Assembly: GCF_003315515.1 (NCBI RefSeq)
Contig: NZ_QNRY01000001.1
Span: 124,001-188,000 of the forward strand
DNA: 64,000 bases
Origin: Brenneria salicis ATCC 15712 = DSM 30166
Lineage (GTDB): Bacteria > Pseudomonadota > Gammaproteobacteria > Enterobacterales > Enterobacteriaceae
Reading direction: 5' to 3'
The position numbers were made by a program, and so were the translations under genes. Position 1 is the first letter of the stretch; each line of letters starts with the position of its first letter. Below the pieces are notes generated by a model, which was given only the letters and a program-made list of their open reading frames with translations, was not told the DNA's origin and ran no database searches. Shown piece by piece: positions 51,038 to 59,776 of the stretch.

Positions 51038-51517
51038 ATGACACCGGCAGTAAAACTACTTGAGAAAAACAGCATCGCTTTTACGCTGCACAGCTATCAC
51101 CACGATAGTGAAGAAACCAACTTCGGTGAAGAAGCCGCCAAAAAACTGGGGCTAAATAAAGGGCAGGTTTATAAAACGCTGCTGGTTTCGCTGAATGGCG
51201 ACGCTAAAAATCTGGCGGTGGCGGTAACGCCGGTCGCCGGTATGTTGGATTTAAAGAAAGTCGCCCGTGCGCTGTCGGCGAAAAAAGCGGATATGGCCGA
51301 TCCGGTCATTGCACAGCGGGTTACGGGTTATCTGGTGGGCGGCATCAGCCCGTTGGGACAGAAAAAACGGTTGCCGACCGTGATTGATGAACCGGCGCGC
51401 CAGTTCCGCACCATTTATATTTCCGGCGGTAAACGCGGGCTGGATATCGAGTTGGCTGCCGATGATTTGGCCCGGTTGCTGCACGCCACCTTCGCCGATA
51501 TTGCCAAACACGATTAA
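51038..51517 (+). CDS. ybaK: YbaK Cys-tRNA(Pro) deacylase
   Basis: YbaK hydrolyses cysteine mischarged onto tRNA-Pro in trans, acting with ProRS. The 159-residue product has the catalytic lysine region [51 protein letters not shown] and [14 protein letters not shown], as in E. coli. It follows ybaP in the same direction after 31 bases. Confidence 0.95.
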   Translation: MTPAVKLLEKNSIAFTLHSYHHDSEETNFGEEAAKKLGLNKGQVYKTLLVSLNGDAKNLAVAVTPVAGMLDLKKVARALSAKKADMADPVIAQRVTGYLVGGISPLGQKKRLPTVIDEPARQFRTIYISGGKRGLDIELAADDLARLLHATFADIAKHD

Positions 51518-51631
51518 GCTACCGAAAAAAAAGCGGATGCGCGGATAATATAAATCAGACGCAGACGATCGGCGCCGCTTTTATTACCGGTCAAAATCAG
51601 GCCGACCTGACGGCCAGCCTGATAAGATGAT

Positions 51632-52594
51632 TCATGCCGTCAGTCGGGCAAAGGCTGCGCGGATTTCCTGCTCAGACAGATCCAGCCCGATGAAAACCAA
51701 CACGCTTTGCCGGACTTCGTCAGCTTGCCATTCTCTGTCCCAGTCGGCGCTATATAAACGCTGAACCCCCTGAAACAATAGGCGGCGGCTATCATCCTTA
51801 ATCGCCAGAATGCCTTTATAACGCAGCAGATTATCGGAAAACTGTAGCAACAGGTTTTCCATCACATCCGATACCGCGGATAATTCAACCGGTTGATCCA
51901 GACTGACCACAATCGACTGAACGTTGTTTTGAGCAGGCGCGATAAAGCGAAACACCGGCGTTTTTACCGCCAGCCTGTCGTTGAGGATAAAACCGTCGAT
52001 ATTGAACAGCACGCTCAAATCAATATCGCCGTGTATCACCGGGTAAATCGGCGCTCTGGCATTGATGCGTTGAAGACGCTGCATCAACGCGTCGTCTTCG
52101 CCCGCCACATCGGTCTTGGTTAACAATATGCGATCGGCATAGCCTATCTGCGACTGAGCGATAGTGAACTGATCAAGCTGTTGCTGGGCATGTACCGCAT
52201 CCACCAGCGTGATAATGCCGTCCAGCACAAAGCGTTCGCAAATCACCTCATGGGAGAAGAATGTCTGCGCCACCGGGCCGGGGTCGGCCATGCCGGTACA
52301 TTCAATAATGACGTGATCGAAATTCAGGGTGCCGTTATCCACGCCATCGAGCAAATCAAGCAGCGCATCCGCCAACGCATTGGATTGCGTACAGCAAATA
52401 CAGCCGTTGCTCAGCGTCGTGATCTGGCTCGCCCGTTCGCCAATCAGCACGTTGTCGATCGGTACTTCGCCGAATTCGTTTTCAATCACCGCAATGTTGT
52501 AGCCGTGATCGGCGTTCAGAATGTGTCGTAATAAAGTGGTTTTGCCCGCGCCCAGAAAGCCGGTCAGAATGGTGACATAAAGTGGTTGAGTCAT
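51632..52594 (-). CDS. yjiA: YjiA COG0523-family GTPase
   Basis: A 320-residue G3E GTPase with P-loop TGFLGAGKTTLL, the metal-binding GCICC motif (SNGCICCTQS), Walker B IIECTGMADP, NKxD-like LLTKTD, and the CobW C-terminal domain. E. coli YjiA binds zinc and other metals; its client is unknown. The ATG at 52594 has GGAACC upstream; in-frame earlier codons add a non-homologous tail. It is the last gene of the btsT-yjiX-yjiA unit, 16 bases after yjiX. Confidence 0.92.
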   Translation of the reverse strand: MTQPLYVTILTGFLGAGKTTLLRHILNADHGYNIAVIENEFGEVPIDNVLIGERASQITTLSNGCICCTQSNALADALLDLLDGVDNGTLNFDHVIIECTGMADPGPVAQTFFSHEVICERFVLDGIITLVDAVHAQQQLDQFTIAQSQIGYADRILLTKTDVAGEDDALMQRLQRINARAPIYPVIHGDIDLSVLFNIDGFILNDRLAVKTPVFRFIAPAQNNVQSIVVSLDQPVELSAVSDVMENLLLQFSDNLLRYKGILAIKDDSRRLLFQGVQRLYSADWDREWQADEVRQSVLVFIGLDLSEQEIRAAFARLTA

Positions 52595-52610
52595 AACAGG
52601 TTCCGATTCG

Positions 52611-52814
52611 TTAACAGCAACGCATACCGCCTTTGCCATCGCCGCCGTAACGCGCCTGCTGGCGCTCGCGGAAAAATTCTTCGTAAGTCATCATCGGTTT
52701 ATCAGGATGATTGGTTTGCATATGCTGAACATAGGTGTCGTAGTCCGGCATACCCACCAGCATTCGCGCCGCCTGGCCCAAATACTTTCCCGCCTTTCCC
52801 AGATTACCAAACAT
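52611..52814 (-). CDS. yjiX: YjiX/YbdD-family small protein (DUF466)
   Basis: A 67-residue protein, [18 protein letters not shown] to the conserved end [14 protein letters not shown]. The YbdD/YjiX family is nearly always encoded next to CstA/BtsT-type carbon-starvation transporters and is thought to help them, but the mechanism is unknown. Two ATGs follow the strong GGAGG site; the second (52814) has proper spacing and the family's usual start. Confidence 0.93.
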   Translation of the reverse strand: MFGNLGKAGKYLGQAARMLVGMPDYDTYVQHMQTNHPDKPMMTYEEFFRERQQARYGGDGKGGMRCC

Positions 52815-52960
52815 CATTACCTCCGAACGGCCACCAGCGACGACCGCGATATAAAAATACCCTGTATAACGTTTATACATTATACAGGGTAGGCATACCC
52901 GTCATCTTTTGCGATCCGGCCATGTTAGCCGTCTCGCAAAATCCGACGGGGCGGCAACGC

Positions 52961-55114
52961 TTAGTGACCGGAAGAAACTTTCACGCCGCCTTCAGGAACC
53001 GGGATATACGGCGTTTCCTGATCGGTACGCTTATCGATCTTACGGGCTTCCAGCGCGGCTTTGATGCCGTAAGCAATAATGCTGTATACCACAATCAGGA
53101 ACAGGATGCTCAAACCGGCGTTGGTATAGTTGTTTGTGACGATATGGTTCATGTTGGCAATCTGCTGCGCGCTCAAATCCGCGCCGCCTTCGGCAATCTT
53201 GCCTTTGAACATGTTGGCCATATAGAAGAAGCCTTCCAACTGCGGATTATCGCTGAACAGTTTCAGACCCAGCGCCCAGGTGGTGCAAATCAGCAACCAG
53301 ATAGCCGGCAGCAACGTCACCCAGATGTACTGCGTGCGTTTCATCTTGATCAGGATCACCGTTCCCAGCACCAGCGCCACCGCAGCCAGCATCTGGTTGG
53401 AGATGCCGAACAGCGGCCACAAACTCTTCACGCCGCCCAGCGGATCCACAACGCCCTGATACAGCAGGTAACCCCACAATCCGACGCAGCCCGCCGTACC
53501 GATCATACCCGCCACCAGAGTGTCGGTTTTCTTCAGGAACGGTACGAAGTTGCCCAGCAGATCCTGCAACATAAAGCGACCGGCGCGCGTTCCCGCATCC
53601 AGCGCGGTCAAAATGAACAGCGCCTCAAACAGAATACCGAAGTGATACCAGAAGCCCATGTCCGCGCCCGGAATGATCTGGTGGAATACGTAGGCGATAC
53701 CTACCGCCAGCGTCGGTGCGCCGCCTGCACGGTTGAGGACGGAAGGTTCACCGATATCTTTCGCCGTTTGCAGGATCTGATCAGGAGAGATCACGAAGCC
53801 CCAGGAACTCACTACTGCTGCGGCTTGTGTCGATACGTCCTGCAACTGCGCCAGGATCATCGGCGCGTCAGCCGTACCCAGTCTGTGCAGATCAGGCATG
53901 GTAATGCCCAGCGCCGCAGGCGGGGTATTCATCGCAAAATACAGGCCGGGTTCGATAATGGAAGCCGCAACCAGCGCCATGACCGCCACGAACGATTCCA
54001 TCAGCATCGCGCCGTAACCAATGAAACGCGCATCCATTTCGTTAGCCAGCAATTTAGGCGTGGTGCCGGAAGAGATCAGCGCGTGGAAGCCGGATACCGC
54101 GCCACAGGCAATCGTAATAAACAGGAACGGGAACAGCGTGCCTTTCCATACCGGACCGGTGCCATCCACAAATTGCGTCACCGCTGGCATTTTCAGATCC
54201 GGGTTCAGGATCACGATGCCGATCGCCAGACCGACAATCACCCCGATTTTCAGGAACGTCGCCAGATAGTCACGCGGCGCCAGAATCAACCATACCGGCA
54301 GCAAGGCGGAGATAAATGCATAACCGATCAGCGTGAAGGTAATGGTGGTGTCTTTAAAGGTCAGCGCCGGGCCCCAGAACGGGTCGTGCGCCACAATACC
54401 GCCAAACCAGATGGACAATACCAGCAACACGATACCGATCACCGATACCTCGCCCACACGACCAGGGCGGATATAACGCATGTAGATCCCCATAAACAGG
54501 GCAATCGGCACGGTAGAACAGACGGTGAACACGCCCCACGGACTTTCCGCCAGCGCTTTTACCACAATCAACGCCAGCACCGCCAAAATAATAATCATGA
54601 TCAGGAAACAGCCGAACAAGGCGATGGTGCCCGGCACCGGACCCAGTTCTTTCTTGACCATTTCACCCAGCGACGCGCCGTTACGACGCGTGGACAGGAA
54701 CAGCACCATGAAATCCTGTACCGCGCCCGCCAGCACCACGCCACCCAGCAACCAAAGCGTACCCGGCAAGTAGCCGATCTGCGCCGCCAGAACCGGCCCC
54801 ACCAGCGGCCCCGCACCGGCGATAGCCGCGAAGTGGTGTCCAAACAACACATTACGGTTGGTCGGCACATAGTTGAGGCCGTCGTTATTCACCACCGCCG
54901 GCGTCGCTCTGGTCGCATCCAACCTCATGACCTTCTGCGCGATATACAGACTGTAGTATCGATAGGCCACCAGATAGACGGCGACGGAAGCGACGATAAT
55001 CCATAATGCACTGACATGCTCGCCGCGGCGCAGTGCGACCACGCCGAGGCAGGCAGCCCCGATGACCCCCAGGATCATCCAGGGGATGTGTTTAAGAAAG
55101 GTACTGCTCTTCAT
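52961..55114 (-). CDS. btsT: BtsT (YjiY) pyruvate:proton symporter
   Basis: BtsT imports pyruvate and is the target of the BtsS/BtsR two-component system. The 717-residue CstA-family product has about 16-18 transmembrane segments and the family blocks NRNVLFGHHFAAIAGAGPLVGPVLAAQ, GYLPGTLWLLGG, HALISSGTTPKLL and WPLFGISNQMLAAVAL. A tandem BtsR site lies about 190 bases upstream and yjiX follows 146 bases downstream. CstA itself is a close paralogue, but the btsT-yjiX-yjiA order and the BtsR site favour BtsT. Confidence 0.92.
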   Translation of the reverse strand: MKSSTFLKHIPWMILGVIGAACLGVVALRRGEHVSALWIIVASVAVYLVAYRYYSLYIAQKVMRLDATRATPAVVNNDGLNYVPTNRNVLFGHHFAAIAGAGPLVGPVLAAQIGYLPGTLWLLGGVVLAGAVQDFMVLFLSTRRNGASLGEMVKKELGPVPGTIALFGCFLIMIIILAVLALIVVKALAESPWGVFTVCSTVPIALFMGIYMRYIRPGRVGEVSVIGIVLLVLSIWFGGIVAHDPFWGPALTFKDTTITFTLIGYAFISALLPVWLILAPRDYLATFLKIGVIVGLAIGIVILNPDLKMPAVTQFVDGTGPVWKGTLFPFLFITIACGAVSGFHALISSGTTPKLLANEMDARFIGYGAMLMESFVAVMALVAASIIEPGLYFAMNTPPAALGITMPDLHRLGTADAPMILAQLQDVSTQAAAVVSSWGFVISPDQILQTAKDIGEPSVLNRAGGAPTLAVGIAYVFHQIIPGADMGFWYHFGILFEALFILTALDAGTRAGRFMLQDLLGNFVPFLKKTDTLVAGMIGTAGCVGLWGYLLYQGVVDPLGGVKSLWPLFGISNQMLAAVALVLGTVILIKMKRTQYIWVTLLPAIWLLICTTWALGLKLFSDNPQLEGFFYMANMFKGKIAEGGADLSAQQIANMNHIVTNNYTNAGLSILFLIVVYSIIAYGIKAALEARKIDKRTDQETPYIPVPEGGVKVSSGH

Positions 55115-55191
55115 AAGACATCCTTCAATTTCAAATTGTAATTGTTTGATTTTGCTAGCGATAGAAAAGTAAACCCTGGTAACGCTTTAAT

Positions 55192-55211
55192 GCGGCAACA
55201 TAGGTTGCCGC
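55192..55211. other. Perfect 8-bp hairpin in the btsT leader
   Basis: GCGGCAAC (55192-55199) pairs with GTTGCCGC (55204-55211) around ATAG, between the BtsR site and the btsT start. Its role is unknown. Confidence 0.45.
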
Positions 55212-55301
55212 GGATTTCGGATAAGGAAAATAATGACGGCACATTACGGTATCGCGCGTGCGTGCGTGGCGGGTATTTGGCTGGGCGGCAGAATAACGCG
55301 C

Positions 55302-55330
55302 TAAGCGGTTAAAATCGCCCGGTGAGTGGT
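55302..55330 (-). promoter_or_regulatory. Tandem BtsR (YehT) binding site of btsT
   Basis: On the minus strand ACCACTCA (55323-55330) and ACCGCTTA (55302-55309) are separated by exactly 13 bases. This fits the reported BtsR motif ACC(G/A)CT(C/T)A as a direct repeat with a 13-bp spacer. It is oriented toward btsT. Confidence 0.82.
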
Positions 55331-55373
55331 TAGCGGAAAATGTCATGCCAACGCGGTGACGGTAATATCAGCG

Positions 55374-56288
55374 TTAACGCCGTGAAACATTCAGTTGGGG
55401 AGTCAGAAACGCATTGCGGAAATACTCACGGAAAGCCTGCATCGCCGGGGTAAACGCCGCATCGCGGTGCCAGGCCAGGCCGACGCACATCGGATGCACG
55501 ACATCTTTCAAGGCGCGGGTTTCGATACGCCGTCCTTCCAGCGACCACGGACGATAAACCAGATCCGATAAAATCGCCACGCCCAGTCCGTTCGCCACCA
55601 TGCTGCGCACCGCCTCCACCGAACTGGTGTGCAGCATGGCGCGCGGCCGGTGTCCGCTCAGATCCCAGTAGCGCATGGCGCTGTGATCCGCTTCATCAAC
55701 CGTGAGCATAATAAAGGGCTCTTTCTCAACATCCGCCAGACTCACTTCCGACTTTTCACACAGCGGATGACGGCTCGGCAGCCATAAACGTCGCTCGGAA
55801 TTAAACAGCTTCTCGGCAACAATTTCCGGGTGAGTCAGGTTATCCGTCAATACCAGCGAGATATCAAAGGCGCGATCGATCAAGCCCTGTTCGATATCGC
55901 TGCGTTCACGTTCATTGAGATTGATGGTGATGTGCGGAAAACCATAGGACAGGCGTTGCAGGTGAAACGGCAGAAAATAGCCCATTACCGTGTAACTCGC
56001 CGCTACATTCAATGCGCCGTTGATGCGGTTATCCGTGAGCGGCATCATCATCGCATCATCAACGCTGCGTAGAATGGAATAGGCGTGATTGAGAAAATAG
56101 CTGCCGTTTTCGGTCAACGTCATCCCGTGAACCGAACGAATAAACAACGGTTTCCCCAGCATATTTTCCAGTTCCTGGATCGCCGTGGTCACCGCCGATT
56201 GTGAAATATTCAAATGAATGGCGGCCTGAGATATTTGTCCCATTTCGGCGGTGGCGACGAAATACCGGACTTGACGTAATGTAATCAT
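55374..56288 (-). CDS. LysR-family regulator of the pxp/biotin cluster
   Basis: A 304-residue LysR-type regulator with an N-terminal winged HTH (LRQVRYFVATAEMGQISQAAIHLNISQSAVT in parts, residues 3-35) and a two-lobe effector domain. It is divergent from pxpA with 128 bases between, the usual layout for LysR regulators controlling the neighbouring operon. The inducer is unknown; 5-oxoproline or another lactam or amide is a plausible guess. Confidence 0.9.
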   Translation of the reverse strand: MITLRQVRYFVATAEMGQISQAAIHLNISQSAVTTAIQELENMLGKPLFIRSVHGMTLTENGSYFLNHAYSILRSVDDAMMMPLTDNRINGALNVAASYTVMGYFLPFHLQRLSYGFPHITINLNERERSDIEQGLIDRAFDISLVLTDNLTHPEIVAEKLFNSERRLWLPSRHPLCEKSEVSLADVEKEPFIMLTVDEADHSAMRYWDLSGHRPRAMLHTSSVEAVRSMVANGLGVAILSDLVYRPWSLEGRRIETRALKDVVHPMCVGLAWHRDAAFTPAMQAFREYFRNAFLTPQLNVSRR

Positions 56289-56348
56289 CTCTTTCTCTTA
56301 TTTGTTTCAGCGTTCTGTTTTTCAGATATTCAGCCATCTAAAAATACG

Positions 56349-56365
56349 TCTTTCCGAATGGAAAA
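56349..56365. promoter_or_regulatory. Candidate LysR operator
   Basis: TTTCC-GAAT-GGAAA (56351-56364) is a perfect short dyad that fits T-N11-A and lies in the shared regulator-pxpA spacer, 53 bases before pxpA. Confidence 0.4.
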
Positions 56366-56416
56366 AATTCACTTTATATTATTTTTAAACAAAGCCATCA
56401 CAAATAAGAAATAATT

Positions 56417-57202
56417 ATGAAATATGAAATCGATCTGAATTCCGATATGGGTGAGAATTTCGGGCCGTGGGCGATAGGCGATAACATCGATAAAGAAATG
56501 ATGTCTTATATAAGCTCCGCGAATATCGCCACCGGTTTTCACGCCGGCGATCCCAATACCATGAACCAGACCATTGAATGGGCGAAATATCATGGCGTAG
56601 CGATTGGCGCGCACCCTGGTTTTCGTGATTTAGTGGGGTTCGGCAGGCGGCACATTAATATTCAGCCGCAAGAGATCATCAATGACATTATTTATCAATT
56701 AGGCGCATTGCGTGAATTCGCCACCCTGCATCAATTACCGCTGCAACATATCAAACCGCACGGCGCGCTGTATATGCATCTGGCGCGAGATCAGGCCGCC
56801 GCACACTTATTTGTGCAAACACTGCATACGCTGGCCCCCGATTTATTGCTGTACTGCATGCATGGCTCCCATGTATGGCAAGCGGCGCAAAAACTACAAC
56901 ATCCGGTGGTTTGCGAGTTTTATGGCGACCGGGATTATGACCGCAACGGATCGATTGTGTTTGTTCGTCAGACCGGTCAACTCGACCCCGAACACGTGGC
57001 GCAGAAAGTATTACGCGCCTGTCGGGAGGGAAAAGTCCGCACCGTTGAAGGCGACGATATTCCCGTGGCGTTTGATTCGGTCTGTATACACAGTGATACG
57101 CCAGGGGCGCTGGCATTAATTAAAGCCACACGCGAACAACTTGATGATGCGGATATTCATGTTACCCCGCCTGCCAGAATAATTTCTTATCCCAAAAATT
57201 AA
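56417..57202 (+). CDS. pxpA: LamB/YcsF-family subunit (PxpA-like lactam hydrolase component)
   Basis: A 261-residue member of the LamB/YcsF family. In E. coli and Bacillus PxpA is one of three subunits of the ATP-dependent 5-oxoprolinase. It has [11 protein letters not shown] (DLN-D-GE motif), [15 protein letters not shown] where classical PxpA has [27 protein letters not shown], and [11 protein letters not shown]. The changes and the biotin-gene neighbours suggest a sub-family distinct from E. coli YbgL. The ribosome binding site is poor. First gene of a five-gene operon. Confidence 0.88.
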   Translation: MKYEIDLNSDMGENFGPWAIGDNIDKEMMSYISSANIATGFHAGDPNTMNQTIEWAKYHGVAIGAHPGFRDLVGFGRRHINIQPQEIINDIIYQLGALREFATLHQLPLQHIKPHGALYMHLARDQAAAHLFVQTLHTLAPDLLLYCMHGSHVWQAAQKLQHPVVCEFYGDRDYDRNGSIVFVRQTGQLDPEHVAQKVLRACREGKVRTVEGDDIPVAFDSVCIHSDTPGALALIKATREQLDDADIHVTPPARIISYPKN

Positions 57203-57222
57203 TAACTCAAGGAGTGTTTTAG

Positions 57223-57471
57223 ATGAAAGAATATGAGGTATGTTCTCCTTTACCCGGTATTTTTTATCGGCAACCCGCACCGGATGCAGCCGCGTTTATT
57301 GAGGAAAACGATATTGTTACTGAAAATACCGTCATTGGGTTAATTGAAGTCATGAAGCAATTCACCGAAGTTTATGCGGAACAGGCCGGACAATTAATTT
57401 CTTTTCACATCAATAACGGCGATGCTGTCGAACCCGGGCAAGTCATCGCCATCATAAAAACGCCGACATAA
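57223..57471 (+). CDS. Short biotin carboxyl carrier protein
   Basis: An 82-residue biotinyl-lipoyl domain standing alone. The target lysine is Lys45 in IEVMKQFTEV (AccB has EAMKMMNEI), with GDAVEPGQVIAIIKT completing the fold. It lacks the long N-terminal and proline-rich regions of the housekeeping AccB (about 155 residues) and the thumb. It is placed 20 bases after pxpA, with AAGGAG before the ATG, and 33 bases before the biotin carboxylase. It should carry carboxybiotin for this cluster only. Confidence 0.85.
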   Translation: MKEYEVCSPLPGIFYRQPAPDAAAFIEENDIVTENTVIGLIEVMKQFTEVYAEQAGQLISFHINNGDAVEPGQVIAIIKTPT

Positions 57472-57504
57472 ATACAACAAGAACGTTTTTCTGAGGAGGG
57501 AGAG

Positions 57505-58893
57505 ATGAAAAGAACAATAACAAAACTACTTATCGCCAATCGTGGTGAAATCGCCGTTCGTATTATCCACGCGGCCAAAAGTCTGGGGATCCCGACGGTG
57601 GCGGCGTGCAGTGAGGCGGATACGGATTCTCTGCCCGCCCGTCTTGCCGATGAAGTCTATATTCTTGGTACGGCCCGCGCGGATCAAAGTTATCTGAATG
57701 CTGATGCGCTACTCCAGGGAGCCCAACACTGCGGCGCCAACGCGATTCATCCGGGATACGGTTTTCTGTCTGAAAATGCCGACTTTGCACAGGCGGTCGA
57801 ACAGGCCGGTTTGATGTTTATCGGCCCGACTGCGCAAACCATCCGCATGATGGGAGACAAAGCGGTTGCCAGATGCACCGCGCAGGCGGCTGGCGTTCCC
57901 GTGGTGCCAGGCTCCGCCGCCGCGTTGGGTAATATTGATGAAGCCGTGCGTTGCGCGCAAGAGATTGGTTATCCGCTGTTGATTAAAGCGGCGGCTGGCG
58001 GCGGTGGCCGCGGCATCCGCGTTGTCGCCAATGAGACGGAACTGGCGCGTGATTTCCCCATTGCGCAAAACGAGTCCAATGCCGCATTTGGTTGCGGCGA
58101 TGTCTATCTGGAACGTTTTATTCAACATGCCCGGCACATTGAGGTGCAAATACTGGGCGACGGCGAGCAGGTCGTGCATCTGTATGAGCGGGAGTGCTCG
58201 CTGCAACGTCGACGTCAGAAGATATTTGAGGAAGCGCCATCGCCTGCCCTTTCTCCCACGCAGCGCGACGCCATTTGCCAGAGTGCGCTGCAACTGGCGC
58301 AACAGCTAGGCTATCGCGGGGCGGGCACGCTGGAATACCTGTTTGACGCGGATACCGGCCAATTCTACTTCATTGAAATGAATACCCGCATTCAGGTCGA
58401 GCATCCGGTAACCGAGATGGTCACCGGCGTCGATCTGGTGCAATGGATGCTACGCATCGCACAAGGCGAAAAGCTCACGCTGCGTCAGCAAGATATTGCG
58501 CTCAGCGGCAGCGCCTGCGAGATGCGCATCAATGCCGAAGACCCGGCGCGCAACTTTTTTCCTTGCCCCGGCGTAGTCGACATACTGGTGTGGCCGCAGG
58601 GCGATGGGATCCGTATTGATAGCCATCTATTCAGCGGCTATCGTATCCCGCCCTATTACGATTCCCTGCTGGCAAAACTGGTGGTGCACGGCCACGATCG
58701 CCGACAAATGCTGGCGCGAGCCGAACAAGCCTTAGGCCAGTTGCGTCTGACCGGCGTCACCACCACCCAATCGCTGCACCAGTGGCTAATCGCGGACCCG
58801 CGTCTGCAAGCCGGCGAGTTTGATACCACGGCGCTGGAAAATTGGCTGCAAGAACGCACGCAAACCAAAACACCGCTTTGCCGGGAGGCCTGA
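57505..58893 (+). CDS. Biotin carboxylase (AccC-like paralogue)
   Basis: A 462-residue ATP-grasp biotin carboxylase that makes carboxybiotin from bicarbonate and ATP. It shows IANRGEIAVRIIHAAK, the lid KAAAGGGGRGIRVV, HIEVQILGDG, ECSLQRRRQKIFEEAPSPAL, and FIEMNTRIQVEHPVTEMVTG with metal ligand Glu and catalytic Arg. It differs from the housekeeping AccC by its context and a longer C-terminus. GGAGGG is a strong ribosome binding site. It lies 1 base before pxpB. Confidence 0.88.
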   Translation: MKRTITKLLIANRGEIAVRIIHAAKSLGIPTVAACSEADTDSLPARLADEVYILGTARADQSYLNADALLQGAQHCGANAIHPGYGFLSENADFAQAVEQAGLMFIGPTAQTIRMMGDKAVARCTAQAAGVPVVPGSAAALGNIDEAVRCAQEIGYPLLIKAAAGGGGRGIRVVANETELARDFPIAQNESNAAFGCGDVYLERFIQHARHIEVQILGDGEQVVHLYERECSLQRRRQKIFEEAPSPALSPTQRDAICQSALQLAQQLGYRGAGTLEYLFDADTGQFYFIEMNTRIQVEHPVTEMVTGVDLVQWMLRIAQGEKLTLRQQDIALSGSACEMRINAEDPARNFFPCPGVVDILVWPQGDGIRIDSHLFSGYRIPPYYDSLLAKLVVHGHDRRQMLARAEQALGQLRLTGVTTTQSLHQWLIADPRLQAGEFDTTALENWLQERTQTKTPLCREA

Positions 58894-58894
58894 A

Positions 58895-59776
58895 ATGGAA
58901 AACTCTGCCATTCGTTACAGTTTTGGCGGTGATGAGCATCTTTTCGCCGAAATTGATCAAGCTATGTCGCTGACGGCCTTCTTCCGCGGCCTGGCCATCA
59001 CCCACGCGGTTGAACAACGGGCGATCCCCGGCATCCTGGACATCTGCCTGGCTAATGCATCGTTTCAGATCCGCTTTAATCCCGATATCGTTGCGCCGCA
59101 AGCGCTGCTCGAAGCCGTGCAACTGGCGGAAAGCCAGGCGCAAAGCGTGAATCGGCTTGAGACGCGCATCATCGAAATTCCGGTGCTATACAACGACCCG
59201 TGGACGCGGGAAACACTGATGCGCTTTCGCGATCGCCATCAGGCGCCCGATGCGACCGATCTGGAATACGCCGCCAGCATCAATGGTTATCAGGATATCG
59301 ACGCTTTTATCGGTGCTCATAGCGGGACGCCGTGGTTTGTGTCGATGGTCGGTTTTGTCGCCGGTTTACCGTTTATGTTCCAGATGGCCGGACAGGAAAA
59401 ACAGATTCAGGTGCCCAAATATCTGCGCCCGCGCACCGACACGCCGCGCCTGTCGCTAGGGCATGGCGGGTGTTTCGGCTGTATCTATTCGGTGCGCGGC
59501 GCGGGCGGTTACCAGCTATTTGGCGTCACGCCCGCCCCTATCTATGATCCGCAACAGCGCCTGGACTATCTTCAGGAATCGCTGGTGTTTTTCCGTACCG
59601 GCGACATCGTGCAGTTTAAACCCATCGACCCGCAACGCTATGACCGCGATATCCAGGCGGTTGAGGCCGGAACCTTTGATCTGCGCATCCGGCCCGTAAC
59701 ATTCGAACTGGATAAATTTGTCGCCGATCCCTACGGGTATAAACACTATCTACAGGAGGTGCTCTATGCAGATTAA
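58895..59776 (+). CDS. pxpB: PxpB/KipI-family carboxyltransferase-type subunit
   Basis: A 293-residue protein of the KipI/AHS1 family (Pfam carboxyltransferase domain, subdomain C and D), with RYSFGGDEHLFAEI, RTDTPRLSLGHGGCFGCIYSVRGAGGYQLFGVTP and LQESLVFFRTGDIVQFKPID. The central insert is longer than in E. coli PxpB (about 218 residues). It begins 1 base after the biotin carboxylase stop, and its last 11 bases overlap pxpC. In urea carboxylase the equivalent domain transfers the carboxyl from biotin to the substrate. Confidence 0.88.
   Translation: MENSAIRYSFGGDEHLFAEIDQAMSLTAFFRGLAITHAVEQRAIPGILDICLANASFQIRFNPDIVAPQALLEAVQLAESQAQSVNRLETRIIEIPVLYNDPWTRETLMRFRDRHQAPDATDLEYAASINGYQDIDAFIGAHSGTPWFVSMVGFVAGLPFMFQMAGQEKQIQVPKYLRPRTDTPRLSLGHGGCFGCIYSVRGAGGYQLFGVTPAPIYDPQQRLDYLQESLVFFRTGDIVQFKPIDPQRYDRDIQAVEAGTFDLRIRPVTFELDKFVADPYGYKHYLQEVLYAD

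Noticed and set aside
52586-55006. Very long open frame on the plus strand opposite btsT
   Set aside because: The minus strand holds a full, conserved transporter. The opposite frame gives a His/Arg/Gln-rich peptide typical of antisense shadow, with no motif.
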